Shown: piece by piece, positions 17,092 to 25,589 of the stretch | Position numbering within the stretch: the first letter of the stretch is position 1 | Layout: every line of letters starts with the position of its first letter | Source: Flavobacterium sp. SH_e | Lineage (GTDB): Bacteria; Bacteroidota; Bacteroidia; Flavobacteriales; Flavobacteriaceae | Reading direction: 5' to 3' | Length of the DNA: 64,000 nucleotides | NCBI RefSeq assembly: GCF_025717045.1 | Contig: NZ_JAOVZN010000009.1 | Location: forward strand, 1 to 64,000 | Translations under genes and position numbers: made by a program | Notes under the pieces: generated by a model | Told to the model about the DNA's origin: nothing | Databases searched by the model: none | Seen by the model: the letters and a program-made list of their open reading frames with translations, nothing else

Positions 17092-18351
17092 TTAATTTAA
17101 TTCCTTAGTCACAATCTGCATCGTTTCACGGCTAACTTGTTTCAATAAAACTTCTTTGTTAGCTTCAACTGTCTGAGCCGCTTCTTCTGTAAAGTGACGG
17201 ATTGTATACAAGGTTACATTTTCGCTGTATTCTACTTTGAATTTTTTAGAAAGAATGGCATTCAATTCTGGGAAATTTCCAAATTTATCTTCCACACAAA
17301 CAGAGAAACTAATTGCAGAATTCTGAATTAAGTTTACTTTGATTTTAAATTCGTGGAATAATCCAAAAATCTCACTGATGTTTTCTTCCATAATGAAAGA
17401 GAAATCAATAGAAGAAAGTGAAATTAAAAGCTGTTCTCTTTTTACAATAAAACATGGATATTGCGGTTCTAAATCAACGCCTTTAGAAACGCAAGTCCCT
17501 TTCAATAAAGGATTCACGAATGATTTTACGTATAGCGGAATTTCTTTTTTCTGTAGCGGCTGTAATGTTTTTGGGTGAATAACCGTTGCTCCATAAAATG
17601 CCAATTCGATTGCTTCACGATACGAAATCTGATTCAATAAACTTGCATTTTCAAAATAACGAGGGTCAGCATTCATAACTCCAGGAACGTCTTTCCATAT
17701 TGTTACACTTTCAGCATTTAAGCAATAAGCAAAAATTCCCGCAGTATAATCAGATCCTTCACGGCCTAAAGTTGTTGTAAAGTTATTTTCATCAGCACCT
17801 AAGAAACCTTGGGTAATATTTAATTGTTTTCTTGGAACATTTTTGCTGATGTTTTGCTGAGTTGTTTCCCAATCTACTTCTGCATCTCTGTAGTTTGCAT
17901 TCGTTTTAATGAAATTACGAACATCAAGCCATTGCGTCTGAATTCCCATGAAATTCATAAAATGACTTAAAATATTAGTCGAAATTAATTCTCCAAAACT
18001 CACAACTTGATCGTAAACGAAATTGTAATTTGGAGATTTATTATGAGCTAAAAAGTATTCCAATTCAGTAAATTGTGCATTTACAGCTGCAAAAACGTCA
18101 TGATTTTCGTCTTCAAACAAATCCAATAAGATTTGATTGTGATATTTTTTAATTTCCTGAACAGAAGAATTCAATTCTGTCGATTTTTCAAAGTAATTCT
18201 TGATTACAACTTCAAGAGCATTTGTTGTTTTTCCCATAGCCGAAACTACAAGAATTACGTCTTCGTAACCTACTTTTTGTAAAACGTCGTATACGTTTTT
18301 AATTCCATCTGCATCTTTCACCGACGCACCACCAAATTTAAATACTCTCAT
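17092..18351 (-). CDS. lysC: Aspartate kinase (aspartokinase)
   Basis: 419 residues, the usual length of monofunctional aspartokinase. The N-terminal catalytic motif KFGGASVKDADG, the ATP/aspartate-site segments VVSAMGKTTNALE and LGREGSDYTAG, and the WKDVPGVMNADPR motif identify it. The C-terminal about 130 residues form two ACT-like units (ISLSSIDFSFIMEENISEIF ... ENVTLYTIRHF), where lysine or threonine would act as inhibitor. It catalyses ATP-dependent phosphorylation of aspartate, the first step toward lysine, threonine, methionine and diaminopimelate. It follows an acetyltransferase gene by 65 bp on the same strand; that spacer is one of the heptanucleotide-periodic tracts. Confidence 0.93.
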   Translation of the reverse strand: MRVFKFGGASVKDADGIKNVYDVLQKVGYEDVILVVSAMGKTTNALEVVIKNYFEKSTELNSSVQEIKKYHNQILLDLFEDENHDVFAAVNAQFTELEYFLAHNKSPNYNFVYDQVVSFGELISTNILSHFMNFMGIQTQWLDVRNFIKTNANYRDAEVDWETTQQNISKNVPRKQLNITQGFLGADENNFTTTLGREGSDYTAGIFAYCLNAESVTIWKDVPGVMNADPRYFENASLLNQISYREAIELAFYGATVIHPKTLQPLQKKEIPLYVKSFVNPLLKGTCVSKGVDLEPQYPCFIVKREQLLISLSSIDFSFIMEENISEIFGLFHEFKIKVNLIQNSAISFSVCVEDKFGNFPELNAILSKKFKVEYSENVTLYTIRHFTEEAAQTVEANKEVLLKQVSRETMQIVTKELN

Positions 18352-18362
18352 TATTAATTTTA

Positions 18363-18390
18363 TAGATTTTAGATTTTAGATTTCAGATTT
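18363..18390. repeat. Heptanucleotide tract (TAGATTT x3, CAGATTT)
   Basis: Four consecutive 7-mers in the spacer between the acetyltransferase and aspartate kinase genes. It belongs to the 7-bp-phased class described in the findings. Confidence 0.9.
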
Positions 18391-18416
18391 GAGGCGAAAT
18401 CCTAATTTTTTGTTTT

Positions 18417-18905
18417 TTATAATTTTTCTAAGAATGAATTAACTCCCGCTTCATCCATTTGTACAACTTGCCAATCATCAAGAATTTTTGCGCCAGAATT
18501 CTTGTAAAAGTTTACAGCTGGTGTATTCCACGCTAAAACATTCCATTCTACTCTTCGCACGCCGTCTCTTTTACCTTGTTTCATGATTTCGGCATAAAGA
18601 GCAGATCCTAAACCTGTGCCACGCATTTTTTCTTTTACAATTAAATCTTCAAGATGAATTGTTTTTCCTTTCCAAGTAGAATAGCGGTAATAGTACAGAG
18701 CAATTCCAACAATTTCTTTTTGTTTTTCTTCGTTTTCAATCTCTGCCACAAAAACGTGAAATAATGGTTTTTCGCCAAAACCGTCACGCACTAAATCTTC
18801 TTCCGTAATAACGACTGCTTCGGGTTCTTTTTCGAATATAGCTAGCTCCTGAATAAGTCCCAGCACCGATTTCATGTCTTCAGGATTTCCTTTTCTAATA
18901 TTCAT
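18417..18905 (-). CDS. GNAT acetyltransferase, SSAT/thialysine type
   Basis: 162 residues. The acetyl-CoA loop RGTGLGSALY follows the strand LEDLIVKEKM, and the C-terminal WNTPAVNFYKNSGA motif is typical of GNAT. The whole chain (EPEAVVITEEDLVRDGFGE, then FHVFVAEIE, YYYRYSTWKGK) parallels eukaryotic spermidine/spermine acetyltransferase-like and thialysine acetyltransferase proteins, so a diamine or lysine-analogue amine is a likely acceptor. It is the first gene of a probable two-gene unit with aspartate kinase. The 5' leader starts with a strong hairpin. Confidence 0.85.
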   Translation of the reverse strand: MNIRKGNPEDMKSVLGLIQELAIFEKEPEAVVITEEDLVRDGFGEKPLFHVFVAEIENEEKQKEIVGIALYYYRYSTWKGKTIHLEDLIVKEKMRGTGLGSALYAEIMKQGKRDGVRRVEWNVLAWNTPAVNFYKNSGAKILDDWQVVQMDEAGVNSFLEKL

Positions 18906-18935
18906 GTATTCGTATTTTTAAGTATTTATTATCTA

Positions 18936-18964
18936 AAAAAGCAACGTTTTAAAGGTTGCTTTTT
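18936..18964 (-). other. 5'-leader hairpin with U tract before the acetyltransferase-lysC unit
   Basis: Stem AAAAAGCAAC/GTTGCTTTTT, followed on the minus strand by TTTTTTAG, about 30 bp before the acetyltransferase start codon. A good -7 element (TATATTTG, minus strand 18984-18977) with a TTG 17 bp upstream places the predicted start site near 18970, so the hairpin sits at the very 5' end of the transcript. It could be a stabilising stem or an attenuator. No leader peptide was found. Confidence 0.5.
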
Positions 18965-19076
18965 GCAGATTATTAGCAAATATACAATAGTAGCAAACTA
19001 ACAAAATAATTTTTAAATCATTCTCACAAAATAGACGATATTTGTGACTTAAAAATAAAACTATAACGATTTAGCA

Positions 19077-20081
19077 ATGGAAGAACGCAATAAAACACTG
19101 GGAGAGTTTATTATTGAGAACCAAAAAGCATTTCAGTATTCGTCGGGAGAACTCTCGCGAATTATCAACTCTATTCGTTTGGCAGCCAAGGTTGTCAATC
19201 ATAAAGTTAATCAAGCGGGTTTAGTGGATATTATTGGCGCCGCTGGCGAGCAGAATATTCAAGGAGAAGATCAGCAAAAATTAGATGTCTATGCAAACGA
19301 AGTATTTATCCAGACGTTAATAAACCGTGAGATTGTCTGTGGTATTGCTTCTGAAGAAAACGACGATTTTATTACAGTTCAGGGGAGCGACAACTGTCAT
19401 AATAATAAGTACGTTATCTTAATGGATCCGCTTGACGGATCTTCAAACATTGATGTTAATGTTTCTGTTGGAACTATTTTTTCTGTTTTCAGAAGAATTA
19501 CACCAATAGGAACTCCGGTAACTAGCGAGGATTTTTTACAACCGGGAATCAATCAAGTTGCAGCAGGCTATGTAATTTATGGAACTTCGACAATGCTTGT
19601 TTATACCACTGGATATGGTGTAAATGGTTTTACACTGAATCCGGCGATTGGTACATTTTACCTTTCACACCCGAATATGAAATTTCCAAAAAACGGAAAT
19701 ATTTATTCGGTAAACGAAGGGAATTATGTTCATTTTCCGCAGGGCGTAAAAAATTACATTAAATACTGCCAGAAGGAAGAAGAAGACAGGCCATATACTT
19801 CTCGATATATTGGAAGTCTGGTAGCCGATTTTCATCGAAATATGATTAAAGGCGGAATTTATATTTATCCAACAAGTTCAAAAGCGCCAAAAGGGAAATT
19901 ACGTTTGCTGTACGAATGTAACCCGATGGCCTTTATTGCAGAACAGGCGGGAGGAAAAGCTACAGACGGGTTCAATAGAATCATGGAAATTCAGCCAACC
20001 GAACTGCATCAAAGGGTTCCTTTTTTCTGCGGAAGCCTTGATATGGTAGAAAAAGCAGAGGAATTTATGGCAGCTGAATAA
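19077..20081 (+). CDS. fbp: Fructose-1,6-bisphosphatase, class I
   Basis: 334 residues, the normal length of class I FBPase. The metal- and phosphate-binding signature is [17 protein letters not shown], with ASEEND upstream and the C-terminal catalytic segment [22 protein letters not shown]. It hydrolyses fructose 1,6-bisphosphate to fructose 6-phosphate in gluconeogenesis. It stands alone, divergent from the acetyltransferase gene, and is followed by a strong terminator. Confidence 0.96.
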   Translation: MEERNKTLGEFIIENQKAFQYSSGELSRIINSIRLAAKVVNHKVNQAGLVDIIGAAGEQNIQGEDQQKLDVYANEVFIQTLINREIVCGIASEENDDFITVQGSDNCHNNKYVILMDPLDGSSNIDVNVSVGTIFSVFRRITPIGTPVTSEDFLQPGINQVAAGYVIYGTSTMLVYTTGYGVNGFTLNPAIGTFYLSHPNMKFPKNGNIYSVNEGNYVHFPQGVKNYIKYCQKEEEDRPYTSRYIGSLVADFHRNMIKGGIYIYPTSSKAPKGKLRLLYECNPMAFIAEQAGGKATDGFNRIMEIQPTELHQRVPFFCGSLDMVEKAEEFMAAE

Positions 20082-20125
20082 GTTTTTAGTCTCAGTCTCA
20101 GTTTTCAGTCTGGACTATAAATAGC

Positions 20126-20159
20126 AAACCCGACAGATTTTTAAAAATCTGTCGGGTTT
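20126..20159 (+). terminator. Terminator after fbp (ACCCGACAG family)
   Basis: Perfect 17-bp inverted repeat beginning AAACCCGACAG and ending CTGTCGGGTTT, then T run. The same hairpin sequence recurs at 20750 and 49198. Confidence 0.9.
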
Positions 20160-20239
20160 TGTTTTTTAATCAATTAAAAAAATAAGATAAAAATAAGTTG
20201 CATTTGAGTCTTTTACATATATTTGATTAAAATTATTAT

Positions 20240-20719
20240 ATGAAAAATATTACTTTAATTCTTTTTCTAGTGTTAGGTTTTGCAGTTGGATGTTCATCTG
20301 ATGAAGACAATAAATCGGGAGTGAATTCTTCAATTGTTATTGATGGAATAACCTTTAAACCCAATAAAGCAGTTTACTCCTATCAGCCGGCAAGTTTTGA
20401 ATCTCAGAAAAGAGTTCGGTTTGTAATAAGCAATGAAGGAATGGAAGAATTCTTATATATTGATATTTCGTTTCCTGCAACTCAGAAAAGTTTGACTGGC
20501 GAATACTCATTTGGAATTGGAACGGCTGATGAATTATTGGCAATGGCTGAGTTTTATGCTCCAGATAAAAGATATTATATTAGTGGATATTCTCTGAAAA
20601 TAACAGATAATGGTGATTCTAATTTTAATTTTGAATTTGTTTCTCCAGAAGTTTATGATATAAACAATAAAAAAGTAAATTTTAAAGGTACGCTGAGCGG
20701 AAAAATCGTGATGGAATAA
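20240..20719 (+). CDS. Hypothetical lipoprotein
   Basis: 159 residues with lipoprotein signal (lipobox AVGC, Cys18) and the SSDED linker typical of exported Bacteroidota lipoproteins. The mature part is beta-rich (RVRFVISNEGMEEFLYIDISF, YSFGIGTADELLAMAEFY, NFNFEFVSPEVYDI) and resembles small immunoglobulin-like or jelly-roll surface proteins, but I recognise no family. It is flanked by two copies of the same terminator hairpin, so it is transcribed alone. Confidence 0.75.
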   Translation: MKNITLILFLVLGFAVGCSSDEDNKSGVNSSIVIDGITFKPNKAVYSYQPASFESQKRVRFVISNEGMEEFLYIDISFPATQKSLTGEYSFGIGTADELLAMAEFYAPDKRYYISGYSLKITDNGDSNFNFEFVSPEVYDINNKKVNFKGTLSGKIVME

Positions 20720-20749
20720 CCTCAATAAAATTCAGAATCAATTAAAAAT

Positions 20750-20785
20750 AAAACCCGACAGGTTTTTAAAAATCTGTCGGGTTTT
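20750..20785. terminator. Terminator (ACCCGACAG family) between convergent genes
   Basis: 18-bp arms beginning AAAACCCGACAG and ending CTGTCGGGTTTT, with one G-T wobble. It serves the lipoprotein gene and probably the convergent TerB-like gene. Confidence 0.88.
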
Positions 20786-20853
20786 ATTTTTTAGAAGTTT
20801 CAAATTTCCAATATCAGTATATACTATAAACTTAGACCGAAAACCAAAAACTA

Positions 20854-21285
20854 TTATTTATGCATGTGTTGCATTTCGTAAATAAAAGTGTCTGCGTCAA
20901 CTTTTTTGTCTACTAATGACAATGCTTTTGCAATAATATAATCTACATTACTTGGAGTAAATCCAAGAGCTACACTTATCTTTTTTAGAAGCACTTCTTG
21001 TTTGTCTTCTAGATGATGGTCAACATGTACCATACGGGTTAGGTCATACAAACGCTCCAAACGCTGTACATAAGAGTATGGCGGATTGATAGGATATTTT
21101 AAAGGATCACTAAGAATTTCTTCGTATTCTGACTCTGTAATTTCTAAACGAGAAGCCAATTTGTCTAAGAACTCTTTTTCTTCTGGATATACAACACCGT
21201 CAGCCAATGCTACGCGAACAATAGCAGAAAAGTGTCCTTTGTTTCTTTGTTTAAATTCGCTATCGAATAATTCTGAAAATGACAT
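20854..21285 (-). CDS. TerB-like (tellurite-resistance fold) protein
   Basis: 143 residues, all helical, with the TerB core pattern ALADGVVYPEEKEFLDKLASRL and a second acidic helix set ending IYEMQHMH. The TerB fold binds metal through acidic residues in some members; other Ter-operon genes are absent here, so tellurite resistance itself is not implied. It is a stand-alone gene, probably cytoplasmic. The name rests on the helical motif only. Confidence 0.75.
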   Translation of the reverse strand: MSFSELFDSEFKQRNKGHFSAIVRVALADGVVYPEEKEFLDKLASRLEITESEYEEILSDPLKYPINPPYSYVQRLERLYDLTRMVHVDHHLEDKQEVLLKKISVALGFTPSNVDYIIAKALSLVDKKVDADTFIYEMQHMHK

Positions 21286-21454
21286 AATTATTTAAGTTTT
21301 TAAAACACAAATATAAATTTTATTTTACATTAACAATTTTAAATTTCTCATAAAATTTAACTTATTTTTATTGAAGGAATTGGAGGCTTGAATCTTTAAT
21401 TCTGAAAATTAATCGTAAGTTTACAACCCCTAATTATTTAATTACAATATACCT

Positions 21455-22048
21455 ATGTCACAATTTTGGATTTATTTTCAAATAGGATTAAAACACGTTT
21501 TGGATATCAATGCTTACGATCACGTTCTTTTTTTAATCGCCTTAACTGTTCCATATTTGTTTAAAGACTGGAAAAGAATTTTTCTTTTGGTTTCTATTTT
21601 TACAGTTGGTCACACTTTGGCTTTAATTCTTTCGGTTTACGGAATTATTGCAATAAAAGTGAATACTGTAGAATTCCTGATTCCAATTACAATTTTGATA
21701 ACCGCTCTTTATCATTTATTTACGGCAGGTAAGACTTCTAAAAATGATAGTATAAATCTGGTATTTTTCATAACTTTATTCTTTGGAATTATTCATGGTT
21801 TAGGTTTTTCTAATTATTTCAAAACAATTTTAGGAGGTTCAGCAACCTCAAAATTGTTACCTTTGGGAGAGTTTGCCTTAGGAATAGAAGCTGCTCAGTT
21901 AATAGTAGTCTTTGTTGTTCTGGTAATTTCATATATAGTGCAGACAGTTTTTCGTTTTTCAAAACGAGACTGGGCACTTGTAATGTCGGCTTTCGTTATT
22001 GGAGTTGTAATTCCGATGATTATTGAAAGCCCAATTTGGAACAGATAA
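21455..22048 (+). CDS. HupE/UreJ-like membrane protein
   Basis: 197 residues with about six membrane segments. The motifs GLKHVLDINAYDHVLFLIAL and FTVGHTLAL (histidines within helices) and FGIIHGLGFSNYF are typical of the HupE/UreJ_2 family, whose members are suspected nickel or cobalt permeases. No hydrogenase or urease genes are nearby, so the metal role is unproven. It is followed by dCMP deaminase after 5 bp, so the two are probably co-transcribed. Confidence 0.8.
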   Translation: MSQFWIYFQIGLKHVLDINAYDHVLFLIALTVPYLFKDWKRIFLLVSIFTVGHTLALILSVYGIIAIKVNTVEFLIPITILITALYHLFTAGKTSKNDSINLVFFITLFFGIIHGLGFSNYFKTILGGSATSKLLPLGEFALGIEAAQLIVVFVVLVISYIVQTVFRFSKRDWALVMSAFVIGVVIPMIIESPIWNR

Positions 22049-22053
22049 ATTAA

Positions 22054-22485
22054 ATGGAAATAAAAAAACTGAATAAATACGATAAAGCATATCTGCGAAT
22101 TGCAAAAGAGTGGAGCCAGCTTTCTTACTGTAAACGTAAACAAGTCGGCGCAATTATCGTAAAAGACAGAATGATCATTTCGGATGGTTACAACGGAACA
22201 CCATCTGGATTTGAAAATTGCTGCGAAGATGAAGACGGATTAACGCGCTGGGATGTTCTGCATGCCGAAGCAAATGCAATCCTGAAAGTAGCAAGATCAA
22301 CGCAGTCTTGCGAAGGTGCAACATTATATATTACACTTTCGCCTTGTAAAGAATGCAGTAAATTAATTCATCAGTCGGGAATAAAAAGAGTGGTGTATCA
22401 AGATGGATATCGAGATGATTCCGGAATTCAATTTTTAATAAAAGCGGGTGTCGAAGTAGAACATATTCCTGTTTTAGAAGAGTAA
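22054..22485 (+). CDS. Deoxycytidylate (dCMP) deaminase
   Basis: 143 residues of the cytidine/deoxycytidylate deaminase fold. The zinc site is HAEANAIL (His ligand plus catalytic Glu) with PCKECSKLI providing the two Cys ligands. An N-terminal CKRKQVGAIIVKD and NGTPSGFENC segment matches dCMP deaminase rather than cytidine deaminase. It makes dUMP for thymidylate synthesis. The stop codon overlaps the start of the next gene (protease) by one base, indicating translational coupling. Confidence 0.92.
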   Translation: MEIKKLNKYDKAYLRIAKEWSQLSYCKRKQVGAIIVKDRMIISDGYNGTPSGFENCCEDEDGLTRWDVLHAEANAILKVARSTQSCEGATLYITLSPCKECSKLIHQSGIKRVVYQDGYRDDSGIQFLIKAGVEVEHIPVLEE

Positions 22486-24062
22486 TGAAATTTAATTCGA
22501 AATATTTACCAATAGTCATAGGAGCAACTTTTGCTCTTGGAACAATTGCCGGAAGCTTGATGAATGCTCCTGCAAGTGACCAGCTTTTGGCTAAAAATTA
22601 CTCCAAAACCAAACTTAACAAACTCATTGATTTTATCAATACCGAATATGTTGATAGCGTCAATACCGATTCGATTGTAAATCTTACAGTCGATAATATT
22701 CTTTCTAAATTAGATCCGCATTCAGTTTATATTCCGCCAAGCGAACAGGCTGAGGTTGCCGAAAGTATGAAAGGTGATTTCGTTGGAATCGGCATCAATT
22801 TTTATATGTATAAAGATTCGGTTGCGATTATAAAACCAGTAGAAAATGGCCCTTCGGCGAAAGCAGGATTAAAATCTGGAGACCGAATTTTATTTGCAGG
22901 AAAAACCAAATTATACGGTAGAAGACTGCCTTCTGATAGTTTGTTTTCGAAATTAAAAGGATTGCAAGGTTCTGAAATCGAACTGACTGTTTTTAGAAAA
23001 TCAGAACAAAAGAAATTGAAGTTTAAAGTAAAAAGGGATATTATTCCAATTAAGAGCGTTGATGCTTCTTTAATGATTGGGAATAATATTGGCTACATCA
23101 AAATAAATCGTTTTGCAGAAACCACTTTCAATGAATTTAAAACTGGCTTAGCGAGATTAAAACAAAAAGGAATTCAGTCGCTTGTAATTGACCTTCGCGA
23201 TAATGGTGGCGGTTATATGGAAGAAGCGATCGCCATTGCCGATGAGTTTTTAAAAGACAAACAATTAATCGTTTTCACGAAAAGCAAAAACGGCTCAACC
23301 GAAAAAACATATGCGACAAAAGCAGGAAGTTTTGAAACTGGAAAAGTATATGTTTTAATTAATGAAAATAGCGCTTCTGCGAGCGAAATTTTAGCAGGAG
23401 CAATTCAAGATAATGACCGCGGAACTATTGTTGGAAGACGTTCTTTCGGAAAAGGTCTGGTTCAAAGAGAAATGGATTTTAATGACGGATCTGCAGTAAG
23501 ATTAACTGTGGCGCGTTATTATACCCCAACCGGAAGATCGATTCAGAAACCTTATAAAAAAGGGAACGAAGAATATTTTAAAGAATCAGAATCTAGAATT
23601 GCAACGGGAGAATTATACGCAAAAGATAGTATAAAAGTAGCCGATTCTTTAAAATTTAAAACTCCGAAAGGAAAAATCGTTTATGGCGGCGGCGGAATTG
23701 TTCCAGATGTTTTTGTCCCAATGGAAGCAGAGCATGGAAATGAAAATGTTGCTTATTTATTGCAAACAGGAATTGTTGGCCATTTTGTCTTTGAAGAATT
23801 AGATAAAAATAGAAATGCTTTTGCGGGAGATAATTTCAATGAGTTTTTGACTAAAATGAAAAGTTCAGATTTTTATTTCAAAAGATTTAAAAACTATATT
23901 TTAATGACAGGTCTGGACTTGAAATTGGATAAAACGAAAGCGCTCGTAAACCGTCATATTACAGCTGAATTTGCACGACAGCTGTTTGGAGAATTGTATT
24001 ATTATGATGTAATCTTGAAAGATGATGCCATGATAAAAACAATTCTAGCTCCAAAGAAATAA
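22485..24062 (+). CDS. S41 family C-terminal processing protease
   Basis: 525 residues. An N-terminal membrane anchor or signal (IVIGATFALGTIAGSLM) is followed by a helical segment, a PDZ domain (about 90-180, VGIGINFYMYKDSVAIIKPV ... AGLKSGDRILFAG), and the S41 catalytic core with LRDNGGGYMEEA, the nucleophile Ser in NENSASASEILAGA and the Lys in RRSFGKGLVQ. C-terminal about 130 residues are a helical extension. It acts in the periplasm on C-termini of exported proteins. It is coupled by a one-base overlap to the deaminase gene. Confidence 0.93.
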   Translation: MKFNSKYLPIVIGATFALGTIAGSLMNAPASDQLLAKNYSKTKLNKLIDFINTEYVDSVNTDSIVNLTVDNILSKLDPHSVYIPPSEQAEVAESMKGDFVGIGINFYMYKDSVAIIKPVENGPSAKAGLKSGDRILFAGKTKLYGRRLPSDSLFSKLKGLQGSEIELTVFRKSEQKKLKFKVKRDIIPIKSVDASLMIGNNIGYIKINRFAETTFNEFKTGLARLKQKGIQSLVIDLRDNGGGYMEEAIAIADEFLKDKQLIVFTKSKNGSTEKTYATKAGSFETGKVYVLINENSASASEILAGAIQDNDRGTIVGRRSFGKGLVQREMDFNDGSAVRLTVARYYTPTGRSIQKPYKKGNEEYFKESESRIATGELYAKDSIKVADSLKFKTPKGKIVYGGGGIVPDVFVPMEAEHGNENVAYLLQTGIVGHFVFEELDKNRNAFAGDNFNEFLTKMKSSDFYFKRFKNYILMTGLDLKLDKTKALVNRHITAEFARQLFGELYYYDVILKDDAMIKTILAPKK

Positions 24063-24078
24063 CTTCAATCTTTATATC

Positions 24079-24444
24079 ATGAAAATAGAAGCCGTTGTTG
24101 ATGCAGAAATCGAACTCTTGACTGCAATTAAAAAATCGGATGTTATGGCTTTGGAAACAATCCTTCATGATGATTTATTGTTTAATATGCCCGACGGACA
24201 AACCATAACTAAAGAGTTTGATTTGGAATCATATCGTTCAGGAAAGCTAAAAATTAATTCTTTGGAAGCGTCAGATCAAATTGTGAATATAATTGATGAT
24301 TCGGCTGTTGTTGCTGTTACAGTTGCTTTAAAGGCAACTTACGATAATAATTCGATCAGCGGAGTTTTCAAATATATAAGAGTTTGGAAAAAATCGGGTA
24401 AGAATCTAAAAGTTATTGCAGGGAGCTGTGTTCAGTTGGCGTAA
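24079..24444 (+). CDS. NTF2-like (SnoaL/DUF4440-type) protein
   Basis: 121 residues with the cone-shaped NTF2-like pattern: N-terminal helix (VDAEIELLTAIKKSDVMALE), LHDDLLFNMPDGQ, and the final strands VAVTVALKATY and FKYIRVWKKSGKNLKVIAGS. There is no signal peptide. The family is functionally diverse (small-molecule binding, occasional enzymes). It follows the protease gene by 16 bp and may belong to the same unit. Confidence 0.82.
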   Translation: MKIEAVVDAEIELLTAIKKSDVMALETILHDDLLFNMPDGQTITKEFDLESYRSGKLKINSLEASDQIVNIIDDSAVVAVTVALKATYDNNSISGVFKYIRVWKKSGKNLKVIAGSCVQLA

Positions 24445-24482
24445 AGTTTGATGCAATAAAATAATATTAACTTAAAATAAAA

Positions 24483-24525
24483 CATTGCGCACCTTGCGTA
24501 AATCCTCGCGAACTTCGCGGTTAAA
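24483..24525. repeat. Dispersed repeat, TTGCGTAAATCCT family
   Basis: Contains TTGCGTAAATCCT, GCGAACTT and GCGGTTAAA, the same order as at 26709 and 34168. It ends 9 bp before the next start codon. Confidence 0.8.
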
Positions 24526-24534
24526 CTAAAATAT

Positions 24535-24852
24535 ATGAAAAATCTAAAAAGAATCAGTTTTCTAGTGCTCTTAATGACTTTTGTAATCTCTTGTACAACT
24601 ATGAAAAATGATACCAATGCTATAGTTTCAGGAAAAGTAGACGGTATAGAAGCGGGTAAAGATGGTTACACAGCCAAAATTACAACAGACTCAAAAGAAG
24701 TATACTTTGCAACAATCAGTATTGTAAACGTTGGCGGGCCTCAGAATTACAAACAATTAAAAATTGGAGATGTAGTATCTGTTAAAGGAGAAAAATGGAA
24801 ATCTGAAGATGAAAACCATATTAAAGTAACGGAAATCGTTTCGGTTAAATAA
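24535..24852 (+). CDS. Small OB-like lipoprotein
   Basis: 105 residues with a lipoprotein signal (lipobox VISC, Cys20). The mature part is a five-strand beta pattern (AIVSGKVDGIEAGKDGYTAK, EVYFATISIVNV, LKIGDVVSVKGEKWK, NHIKVTEIVSVK), suggesting an OB-type fold. No family name is secure. It ends just before an inverted-repeat element that probably terminates both this gene and the convergent oxidoreductase gene. Confidence 0.75.
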   Translation: MKNLKRISFLVLLMTFVISCTTMKNDTNAIVSGKVDGIEAGKDGYTAKITTDSKEVYFATISIVNVGGPQNYKQLKIGDVVSVKGEKWKSEDENHIKVTEIVSVK

Positions 24853-24876
24853 AAAGGCGAAAAAACTTAAAAAAAT

Positions 24877-24950
24877 AAACCATATAAGTTATATAAGTTC
24901 ATTTAAACTATGCGCAAAGCATACGTGAACTTGTATAACTTATATGGTTT
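24877..24950. repeat. Inverted-repeat element, CCATATAAG family
   Basis: 25-bp arms (24877-24901 and 24926-24950) around a small ATGC/GCAT hairpin, lying between convergent genes. It is related to the outer arms of the element at 5101-5240. Confidence 0.8.
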
Positions 24951-24968
24951 AATAATTTTTATAGCGTA

Positions 24969-25589
24969 TTATCGAATACTATCGTGAGCGTGAGTCTGTA
25001 TGCCGTTATTCCATAAAGTTAAAATATCTGTTGCTACAGCAGCGCCACTTCCGGCTGCAATTGCCAATTGACTTCTCCACCCCGCTAAAGTTCCGATTAC
25101 ATAAATTCCGTCAGAAACTTTATGATCTTCGTTTTTAAGCTGAATACGTTGTTTTTCTGGAAGTGCTTTTTTATGAGGTTCAACAAATTGCATTAAACCT
25201 TCAATATCGAAAGTATTGGCAGAACCAATTCCGACTACGATATTTTTTGTTTTGTATGAATTCTTGTTGGTCACTACGGTAAATTCAGGATAACTGCCCT
25301 CAATTTTCATTACTTTCTCATTTGGAACCTGAGTAATGTGTGGATATGTTGTTGCTAAATCCTGTATACTTTCAGTTAAAAGTTCAGAACCTAATTTTCC
25401 TGGAGTAATTCCGTAAGCATTATAAAATATTGCCTCTTGTAAAGAAGAATTTTTCTGATGAGTAAAAATTCCTATTTTTTTGTCAGTAACAAAAGTTTTG
25501 TTCTTTGCGGATCCTAAGACAAGAGCACAAGACATTCCAGATACTCCTCCGCCAATAATTAAAACATCAAACATATTATCTGTTGTCAT
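24969..25589 (-). CDS. Compact FAD-dependent oxidoreductase, thioredoxin-reductase-like
   Basis: 206 residues. The N-terminal FAD-binding motif IIGGGVSGMSCALVLGSA and the C-terminal segment GIYVIGTLAGWRSQLAIAAGSG are those of thioredoxin reductase-like flavoproteins. The middle is short: the NADPH-binding domain and the CxxC redox pair of thioredoxin reductase (about 310 residues) are absent. The ends are intact and there is no sign of frameshift, so it is a naturally short type rather than a broken gene. The longest start overlaps the upstream gene by 14 bp; the ATG at 25574 (MFDVLIIGGG) would avoid the overlap and is equally plausible. Confidence 0.75.
   Translation of the reverse strand: MTTDNMFDVLIIGGGVSGMSCALVLGSAKNKTFVTDKKIGIFTHQKNSSLQEAIFYNAYGITPGKLGSELLTESIQDLATTYPHITQVPNEKVMKIEGSYPEFTVVTNKNSYKTKNIVVGIGSANTFDIEGLMQFVEPHKKALPEKQRIQLKNEDHKVSDGIYVIGTLAGWRSQLAIAAGSGAAVATDILTLWNNGIQTHAHDSIR

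Noticed and set aside
24969-25589. Oxidoreductase considered as a truncated pseudogene
   Set aside because: Both terminal FAD motifs are intact in one frame and no leftover NADPH-domain sequence lies nearby.
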